Shown here: piece by piece, positions 45,298 through 55,326 of the stretch | Layout of the letters: the number at the start of each line of letters is the position of its first letter | Numbering within the stretch: position 1 is the stretch's first letter | Assembly: GCA_047495785.1 (NCBI GenBank) | Contig: JBLDXI010000029.1 | Location: 3,596,001-3,660,000 of the forward strand | Direction of reading: 5' to 3' | Source of the DNA: Lepidodermella squamata | Lineage: Eukaryota; Gastrotricha | DNA: 64,000 bases | Notes under the pieces: generated by a model | What the model saw: only the letters and a program-made list of their open reading frames with translations | What the model was told of the DNA's origin: nothing | The model's database searches: none | Position numbers and translations under genes: made by a program

Positions 45298-45772
45298 ACC
45301 CAGCCCAACCAGCCTGCCACGTGAATCTGTAACCACCTATACTCGTAAGATCGCCGACACAAGAGTCAGGTTGACACTTTGAGGGGCACGTGATCTCATA
45401 TAGACATTTCAGTGGGGGTTAGGCAGCCTAGAAAGAGTTACTCACGGTTGATAAGCTGACATTGCAAATCGCTAGTTCGCCCAGCGAAAGTGCAGATTTG
45501 TGAATCGATACGCAAGCATACTTGTTGTTGCAAGATTCCGAAGAAACAATTATGGGAAAAATATCTGATTTATGGAAGTTCCAGGTGGATAGTGTACAAA
45601 CAGAAATGCAAGTATATGCTAGATCATAGGGGATCCTCATCGAGAATCTCCTCTTCGCTTCGTGAATATTTTATAGAATTGAGTATTTATTCCTCTTACA
45701 GTAGAACCCCGTCTGACACGACATCGGGACATGTTTAGGAGCGACTGGACCCACAAAGGGATCTCGTCAGGA

Positions 45773-45934
45773 CAGTGTGCGAAGTACAGGAGGGGGGGGG
45801 GGGGGGGGGTATACGTTATTCGTTACTCTCACCTCGAAAGAAAACCTCAAAAAAAACAGAGGGCCCTTTGGTCCAAAAAATACGGCGCCGGGAATACCGT
45901 AAGTACTCGCCAACTCGAGGTTCCTACTGCACTG
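45773..45934. mobile_element. 162-bp CAGTG-ended miniature element, complete
   Basis: Begins CAGTGTGCGAAGTACAGGAG and ends TTCCTACTGCACTG. The flanks are a perfect 8-bp duplication, CGTCAGGA (45,765-45,772 and 45,935-45,942). Contains a pure run of about 20 G. Probably hAT-type. Confidence 0.85.
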
Positions 45935-46305
45935 CGTCAGGATTTTTGTTGAACTTCAAAATTATGCGATTTATTGAATTTTCGCAACCAAAGCCTGAAA
46001 ACTCTGGAAAATTAGATATGACGTGACCTGGAGACAGGTCTGCATGGGGGGGAAACATATACTGCCATTTTAGTGAACGTAAACATTTTAGTGTTTAACG
46101 CACGCTATTTTTTAAGATTTGTCGAGCACACGCCATTTCATCCAAAGATTCGTCAAATTGTCACAGGACGTAACAGAAAGTTAGACATTACAGCAGTGTC
46201 GGTTATTCTAGATTTTCATGCTTCTCAGGAACCGGCAGCATATTTGCTAACCTTGGACACCTTGGATAAAAATAAATGAAGGCATTACGAGAAATTGAGC
46301 CACGT

Positions 46306-47562
46306 GTGACTCACGTGTGAAACAATCCGACCCTGTCCAACCGGCATTGCACGTGCAATTTTGTGGAGCAGTGCAGATGCCTCGAAGGTAGCATTGTTGC
46401 ATGCCGCTAAAGAATGAATGTGTGGTGTAAGCGAAGCGAGATAAACTTCAACCCAACTCAGAGCGCGTTTAAATTTAAAAAAAAAGGTCGACATAATTAA
46501 AAAAAAAATGGGAGAAAGGGGAGGGGGGAAGGGTACCTAGGTTGGGTGTTTTCAGCCCCGAATTTATCTGACCAAAGGGTAAACCTTGTGGTTGTTTGGG
46601 TTTGGTTACCCCCCGTGCCCTTTCCCGACCCCCCTCTCCCGCACTACGCACACTGGTCTCCTATCGCGAGTCGCAAAGATGTAGTAGGTCTAACTTTTAG
46701 GTTTACTCACGGTTGATAAGCTGGCATTGTTGTCTCAAAATCGTCAGTTGGCTCAGCGACAAAGCAGCTTTGTGAATCGAAACGCAAGCATACTTATTGT
46801 TCCACGATGTAGTTGTAGCAATTCTTGAAGAAAACAAGTATATAGTAGTTATATTCTAAGTATGGAGGTTATAGCTAACCTCCTGCCAAGGGTAAAACTC
46901 GTGCCTGTTGGCGGTGGAGGCTGACCAGTTATCAAATAGGTGGCTGTATCGCAGACTACGATATATGAGGAGTTGGTAGCAACGTGAATGAGCGCCACAA
47001 ATTGCCATGTCGCGTAAGTGCACGGCATTTGCCAGTTGTTAGTCGAGCCGTCAGCTGCATAAAGATAATTTGGCGTTGTGTCTACATTGTTGTTGCTATC
47101 ATAACGCCACAAATGGGTTCCCACGGTTCCGTTCAAATTCCATTCGAATAGTCCACCTCTCTGCGGCGCGAAGACGAATCCAGCTATAGTGAAAGAAGAT
47201 GAGCCCATGCCGATTCTAGCATCGTTAATTTCGATCCAACTCGTGTTGTCTGCTTTGTTCGTCTCCCAAGCTGTTCTAGGTGCTCCGAAGGGTCCATCTG
47301 CCAGAACTCCCTGGTTCGTTTTGAATACTGCGTCGATAGAATTGCCTGAGACGTCTCTAGTCGCGAAAAGCTCGTTGAGCGGCCAATATGCGACTGGATT
47401 CGGTAAATTAACGGCTTGATTTAGCTGAAACTGAGCGATATACTCCTGGCCATTAGCTTTTAGGAGAAAGCAGAGAGCATTGAGGAAAAAGCCCGAAGTC
47501 GTGAATGAGTGCATTTTGGTGTAAAAAATCATTCTTCGTTGTTTGTGGATGTTATAAGGCAT
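46306..47562 (-). pseudogene. LamG-EGF gene, copy 3, truncated to LamG + conserved exon + last EGF
   Basis: The LamG exon (ATG at 47,514, or 47,562 in frame upstream; donor at about 46,877) is fully open, with signal peptide GFFLNALCFLLKANG, VAYWPLNELFATRDVSGNS, SWIEINDAR, TWQFVALIHVATNSS and the TLGRR junction. The conserved exon (46,815-46,706, KYACVSIHKAALSLSQ) is also intact. EGF1-3 are missing: the next recognisable exon is an EGF4-type domain (QQCYLRGICTAPQNC, 46,417-46,308) that still has a GTGAGT donor. No tail exon was found. It may still make a short protein if spliced directly, but it has lost the EGF series of its sisters; a miniature element lies between. Confidence 0.65.
46510..46655. 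mobile_element. CAGTG-ended miniature element inside LamG-EGF copy 3
   Basis: Contains GGGTACCTAGGTTGGGTGTT, CCAAAGGGTAAACCTTGTGG and a CACTG right end (46,651-46,655). The left end is blurred by an A-rich and G-rich stretch. A close relative of the fragment at 56,336-56,400 is evident from GGGTACCTAGGTTGGG. Confidence 0.55.
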
Positions 47563-47704
47563 TGCAGGTCATGAATAATAAATGGATAAACTCAGCGTTT
47601 TCGCCAGTTTCCTCGCGACAAATCACGCCTATTACAGGCATTTTTTTGTCTTACTGCAGATTCTCAGTTGAGATTCCTGTTCTTAGTTCAATATTTACGT
47701 AGCT

Positions 47705-48180
47705 ATAGTGTTTATAGCCCCTTGCGGTGAGAATTTATCGACATTTCATCAAATCAAACCTGTTGCGGGGCCAGTAAAATATTGAATTTCTCCAGCCATA
47801 GCCAGGATAAAAACGGGCGACGTTAAGCTCAAATAAAAGACATCACCTTATTCCGGACAAGGTAATTCGGGTAGCTTTGACGCAGAATCATTCGAACCCA
47901 ACAGATATGTTCGAAAATATCAGATAGAAAATTGGTAAACGTGTACACGGTTTACACAATAAACACACACGGGAATTGGCGCACACGCCTGTTACGCAAG
48001 TGTGTTTGCACTCGACTTTAGGCAGAAGCGAATAGACCCTTCGGAACACTAAAGCGAAACTTCGGTGACCTCATCAGTAGCTCGCCCTCAGCATGAGTCG
48101 TCCAATAAGGAAGATAGGGTAAAAAACCTCTGAGCGTAAAGGTGGAAAATCGTCGATTATGATGCTATGTTGGCCTTGAA
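47705..48180. other. Intergenic, nothing recognised
   Basis: No gene. A CACACG/GTGTG-rich patch is present at 47,940-48,005. Confidence 0.35.
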
Positions 48181-48194
48181 AATTCTAGAGAAAA

Positions 48195-48330
48195 ATTGCA
48201 TTCTCGGCTTTCTTCGTCTCCCAAACTGTATGATATGTGTCGACCGATGCCTGAATGAGTCAAGGCAACCACATTTGTTTTGAAAACAGCGGAATTGCCA
48301 GAAACGTTGATACGACCATCTAATGTGCCG
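48195..48330 (-). pseudogene. LamG exon remnant
   Basis: CGGCTTTCTTCGTCTCCCAAACTGT...TGAATGAGTCAAGGCAACCACATTTGTTTTGAAAACAGCGGAATTGCCAGAAACG matches the middle of LamG exons (compare 57,075-57,170), with a gap and substitutions. A further bit of signal-peptide region (GTATGTCTGACCATTCACCC) lies at 48,637-48,660, beyond the LINE fragment. Confidence 0.7.
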
Positions 48331-48336
48331 ACCGCG

Positions 48337-48460
48337 ATCTATCAGTTGCCCTAAACAAGTTACAAGCTGATATCGATAAGGTCAGTAAATGGCTGGGCAA
48401 CAAAACAGCCTGATGGTTAATGCAAGGAAGTCTCAGCTTATGATACTAGGCGAAGAAGTC
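48337..48460 (+). mobile_element. LINE-type reverse transcriptase fragment
   Basis: Reads LQADIDKVSKWLGN in one frame and LMVNARKSQLMILGEEV in another after a single shift. This is the hallmark W...L-x-x-N-x-x-K-S-x-x-M region just after the catalytic YxDD block of non-LTR retrotransposon reverse transcriptases. The YxDD itself and the rest of the element are missing. It splits the LamG remnant. Confidence 0.75.
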
Positions 48461-48679
48461 GTGACAGGTCTGCGGCTGCACTTTTTTTCTCTTGTAGAGC
48501 TTCCAAACTCCAAACCTGGATATCACGCTCTTTAAATAAAAAAATAAATAACAAATAAACGTGTTGTGTGTCGTGTGCAAAAGAGGTCGTCAAACCCAAA
48601 ATGGACCCAAATATGGAAAACTGATGGCTTGAATCGCATGTATGTCTGACCATTCACCCGGAAAATTGCAGCGGTGAAA

Positions 48680-49525
48680 TTTATACCGAGTCTTCGTTTT
48701 CATCTTGAAAGTTGTTTATTGATATTTGAAAATGTGGCGCCTTGTGAGTAAAAAATGTCATAAATAGAGAATAAATCAGCGATCTTCAGGTTCGCTTAAT
48801 CCCAGACCGGCATCTACACAGACGAACAAGGGGGTGAAATCGATTTCACGTTTTTAGCAGCCGAACAACGCCGAGCAGAAAGTTTTAAAAATGTTTTCGC
48901 TGTTAAAAACGTGAAATCGATTTCAGCCCTTTGTTCGGCTGTGGAAATGCCGGCCTGGAATGCTGCTGCTGATTGTTATGCCGGAATTTGGGTGAGTTCC
49001 ATAGGAGTATTCTATGCCGACAAGATGCGTCAGCTTTTCACAGGAGATAACAGGAGATTTTTCTCAGGTTTTATAACGATAGGTTTAACTCTGGGAAATG
49101 CTATTGACAGTTAAGAAATAAGAATACCTAATTGTGTTTTCACGAGAAAATGTAAGAAGTTCGAAGTTGAAAACATTTGCTGGTCGTGCAACGACTAATA
49201 GATTAACAAAATAACGACCTTGTCCAGCCAGTTGCATGGTTTCAATCACTACGGCAGTTAATCCCATATTGGGCAACTGCGGCAGAAAATACAGGTTGCA
49301 AAACATGCAATGAATCACCCAACGTAAAGTCTCACGCCGGAGTCACAATAGCGATCAATTGACAAAACAGCTCGCTCGATAAAGTTCAACTTATAACTTG
49401 TTTAATAATGCCAATACGTAACTTCTTCACGGGAGAGATCGTTGAAGGCTCCGTGGCACATTTTGCTTATCCATATCTCGTGCTAAATGCAACCACTTAT
49501 TGGGCAGGCTTTGAAAAATATACGT
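48680..49525. other. Intergenic, inverted pair and 3' flank of LamG-EGF copy 4
   Basis: GGGTGAAATCGATTTCACGTTTTTAGCAG (48,831) is mirrored by GTTAAAAACGTGAAATCGATTTCA (48,902), with CCGGCATCTACACAGACGAACAAGG mirrored by TTGTTCGGCTGTGGAAATGCCGG; this is a short foldback at 48,805-48,955. From 49,150 the sequence resembles 60,700-60,830 (AGTTGAAAACATTTGCTGGTCGTGCAACG), the shared 3' flank of LamG-EGF genes. Confidence 0.5.
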
Positions 49526-49528
49526 AGA

Positions 49529-51304
49529 TCAAGAAGCAATTTCTGAAAAAGTTTGCATACCATTAACACCTGTAAGTATAAGAGAAACATGTTTCGTATA
49601 TTTGTTCATTTCAGATCCACTCACGGGTTAAACAATCCGATCCCGTCCAGCCAGCATTGCACACGCAGTTTTGAGGACTCGTGCACTGACCGCGAAGGTA
49701 GCAACCTTTGTTGCATGCAGCTAAGAGATCAATGATATATAAAAAAATAAATAATGATCCAAACTCTTGAACGATTTCTGAGATTTCAGAAAGACACGAT
49801 TCACATTTTTAAGATGGCTCATCTATTGATTTATCTTAGATGACAGATGACTTACGAGCGATGCAATCTGGCGGCTGCCAGTCTGATGTGCAGCTACATC
49901 GGTTCGGGCGAATGCAGGTGCCGCCATTAGGGCAGCCAGATGGACAGATGGCTAAATGGGTCAATACAGTCATGTTGAGCTCTATTAGAGACGATGTACT
50001 TACGTGTATTGCAAAGCACACCAGCCCAACCCGGCGAACATGTGCATGTATTTGGAGCTAAGCAACTTCCGCCGATGCCACAGCCAGGATTGCAAGTTGC
50101 TAAGGATGCAAATTTTAGAACAATGAGTGTGAATTCACTTTTAGGTTGGCCTACGAATTTCGCAATCCCATCCAGCCCATCCGGCCTGGCACGTGCATCT
50201 GTAGCCACCGATGTTCGCCAGATCGCCAACGCATGAGCCAGGTTGGCACTTCGAGGGACACGTGATCTCTGTTAGGAAGAACCCATTTACATTTTGATTT
50301 GTCAGTTTTCGTCAAATTATTTGAGACACTGCGGCTGAACATGCTTCCATTAACTTCAAAGCAAAGTCGCTAATAGTTAATTTTTGTACTAGTTTTATGA
50401 ATTATGAGAATCAGATTGAATTAAAAATCGCAATATCCGTCGAATGCATTTCCATTCCAATCCCGCGCAAGCTATTCTCTTTTTCCTTACGATTTATAAG
50501 CTGGCATTGTTGCCTCAAAATTGTCATTTGAGCCATGGATAAAGCGGCTTTGTGTATTGAAACACAAGCGTACTTCCTGTTGAACGAATTATTGTCAGCT
50601 AGCCTGAACAATTTTATCAATATTAGCCATCATTTCTCGATCAGTGCAACTGATATAACTTACCTTCTTCCTAATGTCAAAAGTGAGCTCGTGTTCACTT
50701 TAGATGCACTTATACTTGGGCTGACAGCTGTATCGCAGACGGCGTAAAGTGATGAAGTTGAAGCTTTGTAAATGATCGCAACGAATTGCCACGTCGTGAA
50801 ACTACAAGCAACTTGCTGATTGCCCATGTTAGCATTCCCGAGGAATAGCACATTTGGCATGGGATCATTTCCGTCAGCGGGATTCAAACGCCATAAATGA
50901 TCCATTACAAACCCATTCGCGGTCCATTCCAAAATAGAACCTGTATTCGGAACGAAAACAAAACCAGCTATTGTGAACGAAGTTGCGCCCACGTCGACTC
51001 TGGCATCGTTAACTTCGATCCAACTTGTGCTGTCATTTTTGTTCGTCTCCCAGGACGTATTAGACGCCCCGAACGGTCCATCAGCCAGGACACCTGCATT
51101 CGAGTTGAAAACAGCGTCCAGCGAATTGCCTGATACGTCACGCAGGCCGAACAGCTGGTTGAATGGCCAAAAGGCAACCATATTTGGAAAATTTTCAATT
51201 TGATTATACTTGAATTGCGCAATGTACGTCTGACCATTTACTATCGAGTGGAGTAGGCAAATGGCTGAAATTAAATGTGATTTCATACGGAGAAATTTGC
51301 ACAT
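49529..51304 (-). CDS. LamG-EGF secreted protein, copy 4
   Basis: Seven exons: 51304-50664, 50603-50491, 50268-50155, 50099-50004, 49951-49856, 49720-49625, 49569-49529; 1,197 nt, 398 residues. A signal peptide (SHLISAICLLHSIVNG) is followed by the LamG jelly roll (VAFWPFNQLFGLRDVSGNS, SWIEVNDARVD, TTWQFVAIIYKASTSS) and the KYACVSIHKAALSMAQ segment. EGF1-4 have the cores CPSKCQPGSCVGD, CNPGCGIGGSC, CPSGCPNGGTC and CNKGCYLRGQC; every EGF exon after the first is exactly 96 nt with phase-1 borders. The tail is short (RVNGMQTFSEIAS). Possible roles are cell-surface or matrix adhesion or sugar recognition. Confidence 0.88.
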
Positions 51305-51309
51305 TTTTA

Positions 51310-52480
51310 GCCGAAATGAAAATGTTATGCAAAATCAGTTTTTATGCAAAATAAACGGATTTCCCACAATAGCATTAGAAAATTATGTCATGGTGTCATG
51401 AATATTGCATGAATCTGCGCACGGTGTGTTTTCGGGTTCCGGGCAACGAAAATATTATTCAGTTCCTTGATCTACTGCCGCTGGGATTTAAATAGCAGGT
51501 CCTGCTCACGCCCAATACTATTCAACGGTACAGCAGAACTGTGATACCTGTAGTTCGTATCGAACCTTTATGTAAGTCGAACATTTCACACCGATACCAG
51601 GATTTACGCGCTGTTGCCCTCATGGTTGCTTGTTTGATGAATTTTCCACCGAATTCGCATTTGAATTTGAATTTGCTGCGGTCTATTCTGCTGGCCAGCC
51701 GAAGAAGGGCCCCCTGTGTTTTTTCAAAAATCCTGTGATTGGCATCTCGAAGCTAAAACAAACATTTGTTGCACCCTGTACTTCACACCCTGAGCGAGGT
51801 GGTGAACTGCGCTGCGACCAGCGCCACGTTTGATCACGGCGGTCTCGCGCCTAAACTCAACATGTAAACCTTGAACATGGATATCCAACAATTCTGAGAT
51901 TTCTAGGTTCAGAGGTTCTACCGGCCACTTGCTGGAATGAAATAAAATGTGACAACAAATTGATGGGTTGAAGTGATACACACCTGCTTATTTAATTACT
52001 GACAGTTAACTCAAAAGAAGTAACTCGAAACGTGTTTGAATTTTGGGCAGATTATACAGGGTACAGGGTGTTCAAGAAATAATGGCTGGGCTATTTTAGG
52101 AGTTGACTTTGTCCAGACGTTGCAATACTTACAACGCAATTTTCCACCTGGGGTGTGTTTTTTTAGTTTAGTTTTGTGGGAGTTCAATAAGTTTCTTTTA
52201 TTCGAACGAAATGAGACTGTCTAATAGCGTCATGTGTTTAACGCGCTGAAAAGACTGAGAAGACCGTGGCTTCTCTGCTGCCTGAACCACATGTAGTTGA
52301 TACCTGATCTTTTGAAGAAGCAATTTGAAAGCTAATTTTATTTTATTTTATTTTATTTAAGGAATTAATTCTTAATGTTTGAAGTTTGGCATTCGAAACA
52401 GGTTTAAATGGCAAATCACTCGGTATGGGTAAATACCAAATTTAATTTAATTTTTGAATTGGAAATTAAAAACAATATGG
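51310..52480. other. Intergenic, one miniature-element fragment
   Basis: Contains the LamG-EGF 5' flank (about 51,425-51,480, GTTCCGGGCAACGAAAA) and a short fragment of the CAGTG element family at about 51,700-51,735 (AAGGGCCCCCTGTGTTTTTTC). No gene supported. Confidence 0.45.
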
Positions 52481-52487
52481 CAAAATT

Positions 52488-52798
52488 GGTTCTATGCCAA
52501 TTTAGCAAACGAAAATTGAGCAACGAAAATAGAGCAAGGGCTTTTGAGCAACGATATTAGAGCAAACGAAATTAGAGCAAAACGACTTCTGAGCAAACGA
52601 ACGAACGAACAAAGAGCAAATGACTTTTGAGCAAAACGAGATTAGAGCAAAACGTTACGAGAGCAAATTTAATGATTAATTGCAGCTGTTATTTATTGTA
52701 AATAAAATTTGCTCTCGTTTTGCTCTAATTTCGTTTGCTCTAATATCGTTGCTCAAAAGCCCTTGCTCTATTTTCGTTTGCTCAATTGGCATAGAACC
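52488..52798. repeat. Foldback element built of GAGCAAACGA words
   Basis: Arms of about 110 bp are inverted: GGTTCTATGCCAATT... on the left and ...AATTGGCATAGAACC on the right, both containing GAAAATAGAGCAAGGGC, then TTTTGAGCAACGATATTAG and GAGCAAACGAAATTAGAGC. The left arm has extra tandem units (GAGCAAA, ATTAGAGCAAAACGA, AACGAACGAACGAAC). The flanks (GCAAAATT / GCCAAATTT) hint at an imperfect duplication. Confidence 0.75.
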
Positions 52799-52799
52799 G

Positions 52800-53800
52800 C
52801 CAAATTTCCCTTGTTGGATTTTCAAAAATCTTAAGTTCTCAAGGGAAAATAATTTGGCAACTGAATGAAAAAATAAAACATGGCTGGTAAAATTAACCTA
52901 TAGATCACTCAACAAGAAGAAATCCCACTTACATGGCAAAAATTAAAAAAGGTTTGGCTAGGGTTCAGGATTAAGGTTAGGGTTAGTAATTTTCGAGTTT
53001 TGGGTTTCTACGAAGCTCGAATTTTGAGCCGCTGCGCTTCCCCAATAACCATTTTCATGCAGAAAAAAATGACTACGCTTTCGGAACCCAGTTTTCTTTT
53101 TCATAAACCGAAAACTAGTCTTCTGGCATTTCCCTAATGTTTTCAGCTTGAATTAAAAAAAAAATATGTATGAAAGTTCGCACCCGAAAAAATATCAAAT
53201 ACGGCGTGAAGCCTAATATAGCTGATGAATCATAAACCGGTGAATTATTTCATAAAGCCATTAAAAACACAGAGAAGCTGGATTTTAATCAACATGTTTA
53301 TATGACTACAATCGATATTAATCAAGCATTCCAAATATGCTAAAATTATTTCTCAAAACATCATAGATTTCGTGAAAATGAGAAGAAAGTACTAGCGCGC
53401 CTGAAATTACTGCACGTAATGGCGAGATGCTGCTTTTTTATTTGAAATATTTAATCGGCCATTTTTTGCTGTCACCGCGAAATCACGCGATCAAAAAGCA
53501 GTTTTTTGCAATCCGAATAATTTTGCATGGAGAAGATAGGGAGGGTCGGGTCCATCTACTATTAGTCCCAAGCCGAAAGCCTTTCGGAGACTGTCATCTA
53601 GAACATATGGCGGTAGGAACTGTCATGTTTGAATGGCGGTGTGAATCCCAAAAGCTTCATAGAAACAACTTTGAAAGGAAAATAGTTTATTGGGATTGAA
53701 AATGCCGTCACCAAACAGCCCCGTGATTCATTTTATTATAGTAAACCTTTTTTTAAATGTACAAATCAGAGATAAGGTTGATAGTCAAGGTTTAGAACTT
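52800..53800. other. Intergenic, nothing recognised
   Basis: A reading frame of 90 codons at 53,427-53,699 shows no domain character. No repeats recognised. Confidence 0.35.
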
Positions 53801-53807
53801 GGGACTT

Positions 53808-54900
53808 TCATTTCAATTTTTCGGCGATCATTTTTTCGGTCTTGTCCCACAAACGAGAAGCCATAACGTCATCATGAGCGAACGGGTAAGTCTCCTCTTT
53901 AGCCGAATCCCTAAACAACAAAAAATCCTGAATTAACCTGGTTGAAGTGGTTGAAGTGGTTGAAATAGATAACTCACGAAAAATATTTGCCGGAATAAAT
54001 TTCGATGCCAGGCGTTGTCGCACAGTAGACTGACGTAGCCGCACCTTGGTTGGGATTACGAAACAACGTTTTGCGAATCAAATTCAAACCAGGTAAACTC
54101 CAGGGCGTGTTGTTGAGAATTTTCGTGTCAACAGCACCAGGGTTAACACTGTAAAACGCGACTCCAGAGGGCGTTGGATAGTTGAGGCGGCGATTGAGTT
54201 CGTGCACGAACAGAATGTTGGCGAGTTTCGATTGACTGTAAGACGCTAAGCCAAAGTACCACGATTTTTCGTAGTTGGGATCTTCGATGTTGAAACCCCA
54301 AGGCAAGCATAATTTGTAGAGCAGCGATGCGACAACGACAACACGAGCTGGGGCAGATCTATTGAAATGAAAAATTAGGAAAAAATTGAGAAAAAAACGA
54401 ATTTAAAATAAAGTAAGATAAATACAAAATGAAACGTTTTCGCAAGTTTTGTTTGTTCTAAAATGTTACTTTTTCAATAGGTCGAGAAGCAGCTTGGTGA
54501 GCAAGAAATGGCCCAGATAGTTGGTGCCGAATCCAAGTTCGAAGCCATCACGAGTTGTCTTTCTTGTGATATTCGGTGGATAAACGCCCGCATTGTTGAC
54601 CAGAAGATTTAACTGCTTCTCCTCGGCGATGATCTGCTCAGCAAATTTCCGAACCGATTCGAGCGATGCCAGATCGATATGGCGAACGGCAAGCCTTCGT
54701 TCGGCGTCTTCTTCGTTGTGAACATTGGCTTTCTCGCGAATGTATTTGACAGCATCACGACCGGAGTCCAAATTGCGGCAAGCGATGGTGACTCGACCAG
54801 CTCCCCGTTTGATCAGCTCGAGGGCGGTCTCACGGCCGATTCCGGAATTGCCGCCAGTTACAATGCAAACCTTGCCTTTGATATCCCAAAATTCTGCCAT
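53808..54900 (-). CDS. Retinol-dehydrogenase-like SDR (A-type, minus-strand copy)
   Basis: Exons 54900-54470, 54358-53978, 53910-53808; 304 residues, with the same phases and exon sizes as the plus-strand array. Cofactor loop TGGNSGIG, CRNLDSG, a classical VNNAG, GTNYLGHFLLT, a Ser in VVVASLLYK, the YSQSK motif and YSVNPG in place of YSLHPG. It is more diverged than the tandem copies, sits inverted among the LamG-EGF genes and ends ..IAEKLK. A TTGAAGTGG triplet repeat lies in the second intron (53,940-53,965). Probably an older dispersed paralogue with intact catalytic residues. Confidence 0.88.
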
Positions 54901-54904
54901 ATTG

Positions 54905-55320
54905 AACTTCAGGCGTTCTAAGAACGACCAGTTTTTGTTTTTAGATAAGGCTTGCTGCTGGGGATAATGTTAGGTTGGTCTTTTAATGCCATTTCACTGC
55001 ATAATAACCACGTGATCATCTAATTATTGGCGTGATTAATCCTTCTTTATCACAGCCTAATGTCGAATCTGTTAGGATCGAACTTGGTTCGGATTAGGAA
55101 TTCAAATTTATTACTTCAAAATAAGATGTTGTTACAGTAGACAGTAGTATGTTAGCAAAAGATATTTCCAGAGTGTAGAAAAAGTCATTTTCGTTTCGAT
55201 TGAGGACTGATTTTTGCGGTTTGAGAAAGTCGGAATTGGTCAAACTTTATAATTTTTAACGTTGCTGAGATCTCTATAGGCTCGGTGGCACATTTCGCTT
55301 ATCCATATTCTGCTAAATGC
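54905..55320. other. Intergenic, 3' flank of LamG-EGF copy 5
   Basis: No gene. The last 60 bp (GGCTCGGTGGCACATTTCGCTTATCCATAT) match 49,450-49,480, the shared LamG-EGF 3' flank. Confidence 0.4.
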
Positions 55321-55326
55321 AGCCAC

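Larger units (their letters stand above)
39510..45545 (-). pseudogene. LamG-EGF gene fragment split by the P-like element
   Basis: At 45,540-45,440 the minus strand encodes a decayed form of the conserved exon (NNKYACVSIHKSALSLGELA) that loses frame afterwards. At 45,405-45,298 lies EGF1 (ITCPSKCQPDSCVGD-like, then STSIGGYRFTWQAGWLG). The end of that exon (GWVGLRNS frame, TGGGATTGCGAAACTC and donor GTAATCC) lies at 39,534-39,515, on the other side of the P-like element. No LamG exon is found upstream and no EGF2-4 downstream, so the copy was already partial. Confidence 0.75.

Noticed and set aside
45731-46026. Frames over the poly-G stretch
   Set aside because: They run across a 162-bp miniature transposon with a G run; no domain and no homology to neighbours.
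53427-53699. 90-codon plus-strand frame
   Set aside because: No signal peptide, domain, repeat family or paralogue in the window; likely chance.
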